This document shows, piece by piece, positions 1 through 8,816 of a stretch of DNA of 13,047 nucleotides. Made by a program: the position numbers and the translations under genes. Every line of letters starts with the position of its first letter. Positions within the stretch are counted from its first letter, which is position 1. The DNA is taken from assembly GCA_010015675.1 (NCBI GenBank), contig ML976994.1, positions 342,054-355,100 on the forward strand. Direction: 5' to 3'. The notes beneath the pieces are model-generated. The model ran no database searches and had not been told where the DNA came from. It saw only the letters and a list, made by a program, of their open reading frames with translations. The stretch is from Byssothecium circinans (Eukaryota > Ascomycota > Dothideomycetes > Pleosporales > Massarinaceae).

Positions 1-2480
1 TTGACCGTATGCTCGTAGGGAGGCTGAGGGCTATTCGTCGGGCGTCTAATACCTATACGCTTCCAGGACTTCAAGCTTTGGAGGGCAGCAAGTAACTCAG
101 GCTTCATACGGAGCCTCCTTGTCCCAAGGAGATCGCTAAGCTCGCTGAACGTCCTCTCACAGTCAGCGGCAGAAGCTGGTATTGCATAGATGTCAAGCGC
201 GAGCCATGATAGGATGGGGAACTGCTTCTGGTAGACCTGCCAATATTTAATTAGGTTAAGTGATAGGTCGTTATCCTCTATAAGGATAGGCTGCCTCTTC
301 TAGACCTCATATTCGTCGTCAAGCGTCTCCTCTATTGACTTCATGGCTACTTTTATAGAGTTTGTAAGAAAGGTTGATCACGATGATGATGGGCTAAGCC
401 GCTGCCGCTTCAAGGGACGCTGTCCTAGCAAAGACTCTTTGCCAGCTTTATGAGTAGCCTTCTCTTTATATGATTACCACAAGGCCTAGAAGGCCTTATT
501 ATTTCTAGGGAGCTAGTCCTTCTTATAGTGAGGGCCATCAACGCTCTTGTAGTAATTATCTAGGACCTTCCATAAAGCCTTAAGATAGTACTTGTAGTGT
601 AGGTGGAGGACTGTAGCTGCGTAGTAGATAGGTGAGTCATTAAGCTTCACGTAGTACGCTAAGAGCTTTGCATAGGCTAAGTTAACATTTATTACTAGGT
701 AATCCTCTAGGGCATCTAGGTCCTTATAGTTAATAGTAGTGAGGCGATCTTTCTACTCCTCTAATTAATTAAGTAGCTATTTAAAGGTAATAAGAACCTC
801 TTAAATTGCACTATAGTTGCCATGTTTACCTCTGCCTTTAAGCAGCTTTATAGCCTCTTAAAATAGGTAGAGGAGGTTAACGTACTTAGTAATCATTACC
901 TAGTTATTGCCTAATAAGCTACCCTTATAGATAAAGACCCTAGGCTCTAAGCGAGGCTTCTAGGGATCACGACGCTAAGAAGCTTATTTAACGCGACTCT
1001 TATTAATCTTAATATGTATATAATTATTAAGTAGGCTATAAAGCTCTATAGCCCTCTCTAAGGCCGTAAAGTATAAGTTCTACTATGTCTTAACTAGCTT
1101 AACTAGCTCTCTTATCTTAAACTCTTTACGTAGGCGACTAGCCTCCTCTTCTTAAAGCTTCTTTAATAGCTTATAAACTTAAGGTAAGTAAACTAATATA
1201 ATTACGTTAAATAGAACTCTAATTAGGCCGTATTTGCGCTACTCCTTAAGGAACTTCTCCTCTGCCTAGTAGATGGGTTAGCAAGCTTTATGAAAAGTAA
1301 GAAATATAGAGGGCTGTTTTACTAGTAGATTCTTATCCTTATTCTTAAAGGACTCTTTATCCTTGCCCTAAATAATCGTTTAGGCGCCTAAGTTAAGAAT
1401 ATGGTAGGTGCAACGGAGCTAATAGTAAGGAGCGTAGAAGCTATACTTATTACCTAGAGTAGTTATAGCTATATTATTATTTATTACGTTATTAAGTATA
1501 AAGTATCTAACTCGCTGCTTATTAATGCTAAAGGCTTAAAGCGTCTTACTTACTACTTTAGCAATATTATCACTATAGTGCTTACTATGTAGGACTAGAA
1601 GGCTAAGCAGGTAGTCCTTAATATTACCTGCCTTATTTAGATAGTATATATAGATCCTAGTAATAGCGTGCTTACCGCCTATTAAAGTCTAATTATTAAA
1701 GGATACGTATATAAGCGACTTTGCGCAGTAGAGGTGCTCTATGATAGTGGGGATATAGGCGTAGTATTTAGCTAAAATATAATTATGAAGGGTATTATAG
1801 CTCTACTAAAGGACCTACTCTACTAGTGGGTTTACAGTAGTAATTATATAGTAGAAAGTAGGCGCCTTAATTATCTAGAGGCTTTAGTTATTAGCCTGCA
1901 CCTAGTCTTTTATAGTGTTAAGGAAGCGCTTCTATGAGAAGCTAGAGGCTATCTAGTTAGCTACCTCTTACAAGATCTTAACGCCTTTAAACTAGAGCTA
2001 GTTAATAATAGAGCTAGTTACTATAGGAAGCTAAAAGTTAATCTTACTATTATAATTAATCCTATAACTACGCGTCTTCTAGTTAAGATAAGAAGTAGCT
2101 AAGGACATAGAGCTTATAACATAGTACTTACTACCACTAATTTTATGCGTGTAGTAATAGTGATAGAGCTAGTAGTTCTACTACTTCTTATAGTACTAAA
2201 TAGGCTAGCTATACTTATATATCTAGCTTGGTTTACCCTTTAGATGCTGCGTAAAACGCTTCTATAGGTAAGGGACACGCGCCCAGTTAAGGCCTTTAAA
2301 TAGATAGTCATTGCTATTATTATTAAGGGGTGTAAGGGCTTAAGTAGCTTGAATTGCATTATCTAGAGGGTTAACAGGCGTCTTAATGGCAGGCGTGATA
2401 GAGGGCGCTTTTTAGGGTGGATTTCTACAGTATTCGCGCGCAATGGTCTCCCTAGAGACCTTTTTAAGGTTGCTATTCAT
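1..2480 (-). pseudogene. hAT transposase of E1, RIP-inactivated, C-terminal end off window
   Basis: Frame from ATG at 2480 to base 1, 826 codons with no net frameshift and about 48 in-frame stops (33 TAG, 14 TAA, 1 TGA by hand count). In order: a BED-like zinc-finger region (about residues 70-115) with GLNWARVPYL and a degraded YHYYYTHK where related copies carry CxxCH; the first DDE segment, now SFNN (Asn262 where Asp is expected); YFILNN (Asn330 for the second Asp); and an intact C-terminal dimerisation domain (about 760-810) with IPASAADCERTFSE, whose Glu is the probable third catalytic residue. The 68-residue spacing of the two Asp positions matches Hermes (D180/D248). A functional copy would cut and paste DNA in the nucleus. 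This one cannot: stops, zinc ligands and catalytic Asp are all lost. The start is the only ATG ahead of the conserved N-terminal motifs. Confidence 0.88.
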
Positions 2481-2682
2481 CTAGGGCTTTAAAATAGCGT
2501 AGAATAGGCGTTAGTGGATAGGTAAAGGTAGGTAATAGTAGCCTATTAATACGCGTTATAATGTTTACTATTAGGTTAATCTCGCTTATATTGCCTAATT
2601 AGGTAAATTAGCCTAAGGCTTAGAGACCTTAACACTATAAAACTATCGTGAGATTCTCTCCATTAAATATACGGTATATACT
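2481..2682 (-). other. AT-rich 5' non-coding region of E1
   Basis: This stretch lies between the transposase start and the terminal repeat block. It is rich in TA steps and has no convincing reading frame. It is presumably the RIP-degraded leader and promoter of E1. No specific promoter element can be supported. Confidence 0.5.
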
Positions 2683-2816
2683 AGTCTGATAGTAGTCAGT
2701 CCTAGTCAGTCTGAGGCCTTCAGACTGACTGACTGCTATAAATCATGGCCTTGGACTGACTGGACTGACTGCTATATACCAGTCAGTCAGTCAGTCTTGT
2801 CAGTCCGGACTGACTG
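2683..2816. repeat. E1 subterminal repeat array (GACTGACT/AGTCAGTC)
   Basis: About 130 bp made largely of the tetranucleotide-based motif AGTCAGTC and its complement GACTGACT. Runs occur near 2694-2710, 2720-2735, 2755-2770, 2780-2797 and 2799-2816. The outermost run is an imperfect palindrome (CAGTCCGGACTG). Dense short repeats just inside the TIR are the usual binding sites of hAT transposases, so this is the probable transposase-recognition region. The 3' partner is outside the window. Confidence 0.75.
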
Positions 2817-3482
2817 TTGACATCTCTGTTCCCATCTCGTGGATAGCGTACGTGAATGATATTGGCGCCATGTAGGCCTTGGTGTACTCACTGGTGAGAG
2901 TTGGTCGACGAAAGCCGCAGAATCTCACTTCAGCGAGAAGGGAGCCCCGAGGATTCCCAACACTCGCATCCTCGCCGGGCGCTTGATCACGGAATTTAAT
3001 CTCGAGTGCCTTCACGAGGCAATCATTGCCAATTTCCGGTTCGTCAGGGAAGTGATGGAAGATCAAGATTCGCTGGCATAACCGGTAAGTTCGAAGCTCG
3101 AATCCAGATCGGTAAGAGGAGAACGGATCTCTGCGCAACTTCCAAGTTCCATTATCGCCTGGTGCAGGTGCAGTCAAGTGATGCTCGCCGTAGTCCAGCA
3201 CTATTTCGAACATCCAATGTTGATCGGCGTCGCCCTGGTATAAAGGTGACAATGTACTAGTGAGGTTACCATACTTGATAGACTTGAGATGTTTGTTCGT
3301 GGCTCTTGTTTCTGGGGATCTATTTGCCTCATGCAGGCTAGATGGTTTTCCAGAAGTCGCGTTGAGAACACCAGCCGAGTCTTCAGATTTGTATGTGGCA
3401 ATGTATCGATTGCCGCGGTCATCAGAGACAGAATCAAGCAGCCAAGAATAAACGCGGGACGCGTCGGAAGCAGAGTTGCTAT
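2817..3482 (-). pseudogene. Internal fragment of a SpvB/TcB-like (insecticidal Tc toxin B component) gene
   Basis: An uninterrupted minus-strand frame of about 222 codons, cut off by E2 on its 5' side and by E1 on its 3' side. Numbered from the TTG at 3489, conserved pieces are RVYSWLLDS (12-20) with SDDRGN (22-27), FEIVLDYGEH (94-103), DPFSSYRSGFELRTYRLC (121-138) and ILIFHHFPDE (141-150). These are hallmarks of the SpvB/TcdB-type shell protein that, in bacterial Tc complexes, encloses the toxic C-terminus. Full proteins of this type are over 1,000 residues, so this is a small middle piece. Homologues exist in some filamentous fungi, where their role is not established. Composition is balanced, with CAG, CTG and TGG intact and no RIP stops, unlike both flanks. 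The stop directly before the TTG and the last few codons belong to the transposon ends. The frame has no start of its own and is unlikely to be functional. Confidence 0.82.
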
Positions 3483-3648
3483 CAATCAATCAGGTCAGTT
3501 TTTGGAGCTGAAACCTTCCTGATTGATCATAAGGGACCTGGGAAGCTGAATTGATTAACCTGAGGGTAATTTTAAGGGAAAATTGATTGAAGATTGATTG
3601 ATTAATTGCTGGAAAAATCGCAGTAAGATGATATTTGCGTACAGGGAC
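3483..3648. repeat. E2 3' subterminal region with GATTGATT/AATCAATC repeats
   Basis: Non-coding DNA between the provisional left end of E2 and its transposase stop. It carries repeated GATTGA/TCAATC units at about 3481-3492, 3521-3527, 3551-3556 and a dense run at 3583-3606. The arrangement mirrors the GACTGACT block of E1 with one base changed per unit, so it is the probable transposase-binding region of E2. It retains CAG and CTG and looks little affected by RIP. Confidence 0.65.
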
Positions 3649-4353
3649 CTAGAGAGGAGTATCCCAGTCGGATATCTGATAGATATCTTGAATCTCTGAC
3701 TCTGAGAGCTCTACTGGGAGCTCTCCGTCGGGCGTCGCCCTGGGTGGAGTAAAACCCGCCCTCAGCCAGCTCCTCACGCAGGTGATAGTGGAGAGCAATT
3801 GAGGGCTCATTTTACGGCGTTTGGGCTCTATTATATCGCCAACCTCGGAGAATACTCTCTCACAGTAACAGGAGGACGCTGGGATTGACATAAGATCAAC
3901 TGCCAACTAAGAAAGGCTAGGATACTTATCGCGGAGAGATAGCCAATACCAAATAAGATCTATACGGTGTATGTGATCCTTAGGGACACTAGGTTTATTA
4001 TGCCACCAGCGCTTAAATTCATTAGTACTCTATACAAGAGGAGCTACTTTTTCAGCTCTTAGAGGCTTAACGTGCTGCTTAGCGTAGTCATCAATATTAG
4101 TAACGCGCTTCCGTTTACGCGAGGGAGAGTTAACAGGGCCGCTGTCACCCTTCTTGTACTTAGTCTACAGCTCTTAGAATTACCTATTAGCTTTTTTAAG
4201 CCATATACTGTACTCTCTAGTCCACGAGTTTACAAAGTAGTACTTGTAATACGGGTAGAGGACTATAGAGGCGTAATAAACTAGCGTCTCTTTAAGCAGC
4301 GTATAATACTTAGAGAGCTTTATGTAAGCTACTATTACGTTGATTTTTAAGTG

Positions 4354-4361
4354 GTCCTTAG
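4354..4361. repeat. Left target-site duplication of E3 (GTCCTTAG)
   Basis: GTCCTTAG directly precedes the CAG terminus of E3 and is repeated without mismatch at 7514-7521 directly after the other terminus. Eight bp is the diagnostic duplication length for hAT insertion. It lies within the E2 reading frame. Confidence 0.95.
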
Positions 4362-4426
4362 CAGGCTTCGACAAGGAAGGAGTTGGAGTACTCCTACTCC
4401 TTCTATCTACTCCACGGAGTCTCCAT
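4362..4426. repeat. E3 left terminal and subterminal inverted repeat
   Basis: The TIR (4362-4381) is followed by GGAGT and ACTCC units, ending with GGAGTCTCCAT at 4416-4426. An inverted copy of that last motif lies at 7439-7449. The spacing of shared motifs is comparable at the two ends, as expected for transposase-binding arrays. Confidence 0.85.
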
Positions 4427-4640
4427 AGAGTTACCCACAAGATTAGTTAGTAGTACTAACTACTATAGGAAGGAGATCTCAAGAGGTTAAAAAGCTTATT
4501 TAGATAGCGGATATCAAGGCCCTAGAGGGTGAATTTTCCCAGTCACGTGCACATGAAGTCTATCATAACAGTGGCCAACGCCGTCGCCTTTATCTTATAG
4601 TAGGTAGTAAATAAGACTAGAACTCTATTAAAGTAACGCT
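4427..4640 (-). other. E3 3' non-coding region
   Basis: Between the subterminal repeats and the transposase stop. I see no further gene, hairpin or polyadenylation signal that can be supported. A frame running through 4180-4440 crosses the E2/E3 junction and is an artefact. Confidence 0.5.
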
Positions 4641-7250
4641 CTACTTACTACTATCATCAGTTATGCCCTCCCAGCTCTCAAAAAAGACGCTATCCTCATC
4701 ATCGCTATCCTCAACTTCTGAAAAGTTAAGAATAAAACTCATGTCAGCTCCTAGGCTTCCGCGTAATCTACTAGAGTGTTTGCCTATCATAATAAGGCTA
4801 CTATTACCCCAGTTCAAAAGGCAGAGAGTAGCTTGTAGGGCGTCTTCTTTAAGCCTTGAACGCTGAGGTGTGAGTACTACTCCAGCGTTACTGAAAATCC
4901 TCTCTAGTTCAGAGCTTATTGCCGGAATTAAGAGCATATCTATGGCCAGCCATGCTAGAGCAGGAAACTAAGAGCGTACTTCTAGTCTCCTCCAGTACTA
5001 GAAAGGGACTAGTTCAGGCTCATTAACTTGCTTCTCTAATATGTATTAGGTGAGCTCATCGTCGGCCTTCTCCAGGAGTGGGAAATAGCGCGTAGCCTTA
5101 AGCTTCTTAGTAATAGAGGCATGTTTGAGCTTCTTCCTTGGCGGTTAACGGTTGCTGGAGAGCTCTCCAAGAGGTGTATGAGACTCCTAAGAGAGCTAAG
5201 ATTCTTATGAAAAGAGTTGAACGGTTAGCGGCGTAGGGTTAATATTCTTGTAATCCTTCTCTAGGAGCTTCTTAATCTCCTTGACGCTGTGATTTAACTA
5301 CTGTAGACCCCACTCCTTATCTAAGTAGGGTTTCTTAAGCCGTGGGTCTAGGATAATAGAAGCGGCGTACACTAGAGACTTTCCTATAGCATTATAGTAG
5401 TGTTGTGCCTTTTGCTAGGCTTGCTTAATTACTACCTAGAAGGGTCTCCGGTCATCACTGTCAGATGCTTCCGCATACTGCTGCTTTAGATCCTCTAGGT
5501 CTGATAGTAAAATCTTAAGCATAGGAGCTACCTTAGTAATTCTATGGTCTAAATTCTTACTCAGGCGCCCTTCTAGTGCCTTAGTAGCCTGCTTAAACGG
5601 CTTAAGGATCTCCATGAGTTTAATAGTGATCTGCTAGTTATCAGCCCGCATGCGATTCTAGAGGATTATCTAGGTAACTAAGTCCTCTAGCCTTTTAGAG
5701 AGCGGTTTTTTAGCCTTCTAGGCAACTAGTTTATCGTACTGGAGGCTCTCTAGGTCTAAGAAGTGGTTAACTGCTACTCTAAGCCTGATAGCGCGTACTA
5801 ATATGTCGCGGGTTAAGTTCCATCTCGTCAAATTATCTATAATAAGTGCTAGGACTGTAGGCTTAGTAGTGGAGCCTTTGTTCCTCTCTCTCTAGACCTC
5901 TCCCTAAGCTCTCTAGAATCGCTCTACTCTTCCTAGAGACCTATTTATCTACTGGACGATATTGTATATCATACTAATAGGGCCCTTCTCCCTCCATAAT
6001 CGCACCTCCTCTTTCAGGTCGGTGATCCGGGCAATTGCCTGCTCAAACATTTCATAATCGTGGCTGAAAAGGACCTAGCGGGCGATAAGATTAAGAATAT
6101 AGCCTGCGTAGCGGAGTCTCCTCCATTCAGCGTTAAAAGTAAGCTTCTCTGCTAGCTCCTCCACTGCCCAATCATTTAGAGAAGCGTTATTGAGGATAAA
6201 GTATCCTATCCTATCGCGAATACTATATTCATCAATTGCTTAGAGAGTGTTAATGGCGAGATTCTTGCCACTATGGATATCATCTATCTCCGTGAGAGCA
6301 AGTAGGGCTGTTTAGCACCTTCCACGGTTATCTACCTAGTGAGCAGTTATACCGTTTAGAGCCTTCCTTTAGCGTGAGGTCCAGAGGTTGAAGGAGAGAT
6401 GGATCCTACTCTCAGCCTTTCTAAGCTTCTCCACGATCTCTATCTTGTGGAGCTTAAACTCTCTTATCAACCACCTCCTAGCTGTACGATCGCTAGGGAC
6501 GACTTTCTAGTTGATGAACGGCTGGAGGCGTGAGAAGATCCGCTGGAAATATGGACTCTAAAGCTTATTGAAGGGAATATTATCATAAATAAACTACTAG
6601 AGGATATCCTTCTAGAGCTCCTCTAGGTCCAGCTTCTCAAGGAGGCGATTATATAACTCCTGTTATTTTAGATCGGCTGGATCAAGTAACTCTAGGGCGT
6701 CGGCAGTATCTAGAGAGTCTTCTAAGTTGTTCTTAGTTTCCTTCTAATAAGTACGCCAGTGGACGTTCTTGAAGTAATCTAGTGGGCCACGCCCTCCCTT
6801 AGTAACATTAAACTTAGTGAAGTGATTACTATAGCTCTAGTGGCAAGTCTTGCATAAGAAGAAGGTATTCTTCTACCTATGGCCCTCCTTGTTAGTTACC
6901 TAGGCTTCAAGAGGTACTCTAAACTTCCACCACCATGCCTGAGTCTTGTAGGGCTGATTAGGGCGAGTGTGGCCATCTAACGCCTTATTACTCTACTAAA
7001 CCTATGAGTAGTTGAATGGCTCTTAAAAAGCCTGTGGCAAGTCTGCTAGCACCTCTACACTATCATTATTTATCTACTAGAGCTCTATAGGCACTGGCAC
7101 CTCTCTAGAATTAAGTTTGGATAACTCGCTGGCGTCATCGTCACTAAGAATATAGAAACCTAGCGACTGCGCGGTATACCTAGACTCCCAAGAGCGCTTC
7201 TAGCCAGCAGAGCCACTTAATTGGGTGGACTTAGATACGTTCAACGACAT
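4641..7250 (-). pseudogene. hAT transposase of E3, full length, RIP-inactivated
   Basis: ATG at 7250 to TAG at 4641: 869 codons plus stop, no net frameshift, about 40 in-frame stops (32 TAG, 8 TAA, no TGA). An acidic, Ser-rich N-terminus is followed by AWWWKFRVPLE and a zinc finger with both cysteines present (LCKTCH, Cys133 and Cys136). The catalytic core shows IHLSFNLWTS (Asn288 where Asp is expected) and RDRIGYFILNN (Asn354 for the second Asp), spaced 66 residues. The dimerisation domain is near 772-815 (IPAISSELERIFSNAG). The last 98 codons are open and end in an Asp/Glu/Ser-rich tail. AWWW, the CxxCH finger, the 66-residue spacing and the length make it a relative of the E4 enzyme and place both apart from E1 and E2. 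It is non-functional from stops and loss of both catalytic Asp. Confidence 0.9.
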
Positions 7251-7438
7251 GTTAAAAGTACTAAGCGATAATATTAAGTATAGAAAGAGTTATGGATATT
7301 TATAATAGATGAGAAGCGGTATAAGCAATAAGGTGACGTTGAAAAGTCACCCCGCAGGGTATTAACTCCTAAGACGCCCGAGCGTATCACTACGCCAGAA
7401 AAGGCAAGATTAGTAATTACTAAGGATTCTCCCACTCC
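7251..7438 (-). other. E3 5' non-coding region
   Basis: Leader and presumed promoter of the E3 transposase. One short perfect stem, GGTGAC (7332-7337) with GTCACC (7346-7351) around an 8-base loop, is visible. It could be chance. No TATA or initiator element can be argued for with confidence. Confidence 0.45.
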
Positions 7439-7513
7439 ATGGAGACTCCCTGGAGCGTACGGAAGGAGTAGAGTCCGTAGAGGCGGAGTTGACTCCTTCC
7501 TTGATGAAGCCTA
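7439..7513. repeat. E3 right terminal and subterminal inverted repeat
   Basis: The inverted counterpart of 4362-4426. ATGGAGACTCC (7439-7449) is an exact reverse complement of 4416-4426. GGAGT-type units fill the interior and the TIR occupies the last 20 bases. The terminal base pair reads TAG instead of CAG, consistent with RIP. Confidence 0.85.
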
Positions 7514-7521
7514 GTCCTTAG
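7514..7521. repeat. Right target-site duplication of E3 (GTCCTTAG)
   Basis: Identical to 4354-4361 and positioned directly outside the right TIR of E3. Confidence 0.95.
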
Positions 7522-8522
7522 GAGCGTCAGGCTCATTAAAATCAACGCTTAAAAAGCCCTTGATGAGCTACTTAAACTAGGAGAGGAGGTACTCAAAAGT
7601 AAGATACACCTCGTAAATCGCTCCAAAACGGCTAGAGTCGCTGCGGCCTTCAAGTCTCTTTGTAGCCTCCTTCAAGGGCTGAAGGACCTCGATATATTGA
7701 TTGATTGTAGCCTAATCAGCTACGCTTAGGCTCTTACTATGAGCGTTAACTAGAACCTTACCGCGCGCGTGAGCTAAGGACTTGTCTTTCAACGCTCTCT
7801 CAGCTCTATAATTAGTAAGAGCGTTAAGTAGGCGCTAGAGAAAGACGGCCCTCTCTATAAAATTAAGGTAACTATTCCAGCGCGTAACTACGGGCTTAAC
7901 GAGCTCTAAGAGCTTGCCCGTCTCGCCCTCATCGCGCGTTAATAGCTGAAACTCGTTAAAGAGGTCGTGCTACTAAGGCGTTGATACTAAATATATAAGC
8001 TCTATAAGGACTCTAATAGGGCCCTTCTCACGCTACTCGCGCAGGTATTTCTCCTTAACTCCGCGCTGCGACTTATTGTTATCAAAGGCGTCTTTATTAG
8101 CTATGAATATTACAGTTTAGCCCACTAAGTTGAGCGAGTGAGGCGCGCAACGGAGGCGTTGGTCTTGCAGGGAAAAGTCGTAGTAACCGCCTAACGCGTT
8201 AACGGCGGTATTATTATTAGTTGCGTTATCTAGCATAAAGTATCTAACAGAGCTACCGTTAATCCTAAAACTCTCTAGCGTCTTAATAACGACCATAGTA
8301 ACTCTCTTACCCGTATGCGCGCCACTAAGTTGAGGGAGCGCGAGAGGTAAGTCGCAGACCTTGCCGCGGTAATCAACATAGTAGGTAATAAGCCTACAAA
8401 ACGCGCTCTTGCCGCCCTTTATTGACTAGCCGTTGAAGCTTAAATGGACCTTACTAAGTGAGCGCGCGAGCTTAGCTTGCACCTGAGGCTAGAGATTTGC
8501 GTATAACCTTACTAAAAAGGTC

Positions 8523-8530
8523 ATAACGCT
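8523..8530. repeat. Left target-site duplication of E4 (ATAACGCT)
   Basis: Eight bp directly before the CAG terminus of E4. The partner at 11652-11659 is ATGACGCT. The one difference is C-to-T at a CpA on the minus strand, the change RIP makes, so the copies were probably identical at insertion. Confidence 0.9.
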
Positions 8531-8600
8531 CAGCGAACTCCATGGATGGATGGGCCACCCATCTATTTGGCCTAGGTGGCCCAGGCTAATCCATGGGCCA
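8531..8600. repeat. E4 left terminal repeat and ATGGGCC subterminal array
   Basis: The TIR (8531-8544) runs into CATGGATGGATGGGCCACCC, then GGCCTAGGTGGCC and CCATGGGCC. These are overlapping GGCCCAT/ATGGGCC-type units and short palindromes. The same units recur inverted at the right end. Confidence 0.85.
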
Positions 8601-8816
8601 ACTGAAACCGACCCCCCTATAGTACTAACTTGTATGGGCAAAGGGTTATAAGTAGTAGAAAGCTTAAACGTACAGCAATATCAGGTCACTGGAGGCCCTT
8701 GGTGTTAAGCTTAGTGTTAGTGAAAGTATTTATAGGGCTATTTTCAGAGAGTTGAAAGTTGTCACTAATAATTTAATACTCTACCCCATAGTATATATTT
8801 CACGCTCCGTTTACTA
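8601..8816 (-). other. E4 3' non-coding region
   Basis: Between the subterminal array and the transposase stop. It is AT-rich and I see no gene or clear regulatory signal in it. Confidence 0.45.

Larger units (their letters stand above)
1..2816 (-). mobile_element. hAT DNA transposon E1 (3' end outside window)
   Basis: This is a Class II element of the hAT superfamily, read on the minus strand. It holds an almost complete transposase frame (2480 to 1), then about 200 bp of AT-rich non-coding DNA, then a terminal block of GACTGACT-type repeats. The outer end is placed at 2816 because reading inward from there gives CAGTCAGTCCGGACTGAC, a CAG-type hAT terminus. The adjoining 8 bp TTGACATC (2817-2824) would be one target-site duplication. 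The other end lies left of base 1, so neither the TIR nor the duplication can be confirmed here. Most of the element is heavily RIP-mutated; the first 300 bases are not. Confidence 0.8.
4362..7513 (-). mobile_element. Complete nested hAT transposon E3 (3152 bp) inside E2
   Basis: Both ends are visible. The left end begins CAGGCTTCGACAAGGAAGGA. The right end, read inward on the minus strand, begins TAGGCTTCATCAAGGAAGGA. That is 17 of 20 matching bases, and the first difference is a RIP-type C-to-T. Perfect 8-bp duplications of GTCCTTAG flank the element. It carries one transposase frame (7250 to 4641) and GGAGT/ACTCC-rich subterminal repeats on both sides. Removal with one duplication restores the E2 frame, so this was a single precise insertion with no later rearrangement. 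Confidence 0.95.

Noticed and set aside
2683..2816. A CRISPR-like or minisatellite array
   Set aside because: Units are 4-8 bp, occur on both strands without regular spacers, and sit at a transposon terminus.
3006..3522. Short open frames on the plus strand (3006-3260, 3260-3451, 3289-3522) and a second minus-strand frame (3201-3485)
   Set aside because: They overlap the TcB-like fragment in other frames, have no recognisable motifs, and arise because this stretch lacks RIP stops.
4072..4284. Plus-strand open frames at 4072-4284 and 4663-4866
   Set aside because: They are antisense shadows of E2 and E3 transposase sequence with no family resemblance of their own.
4180..4440. An 86-codon minus-strand open frame
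   Set aside because: It runs from the E3 terminal repeat into E2 coding sequence across the insertion junction. Only the E2 part is real, and it is covered by the E2 transposase.
7332..7351. Hairpin GGTGAC/GTCACC as a regulatory RNA or terminator
   Set aside because: A single 6-bp stem is expected by chance in this length, and it lies in an untranscribed or RIP-degraded transposon leader.
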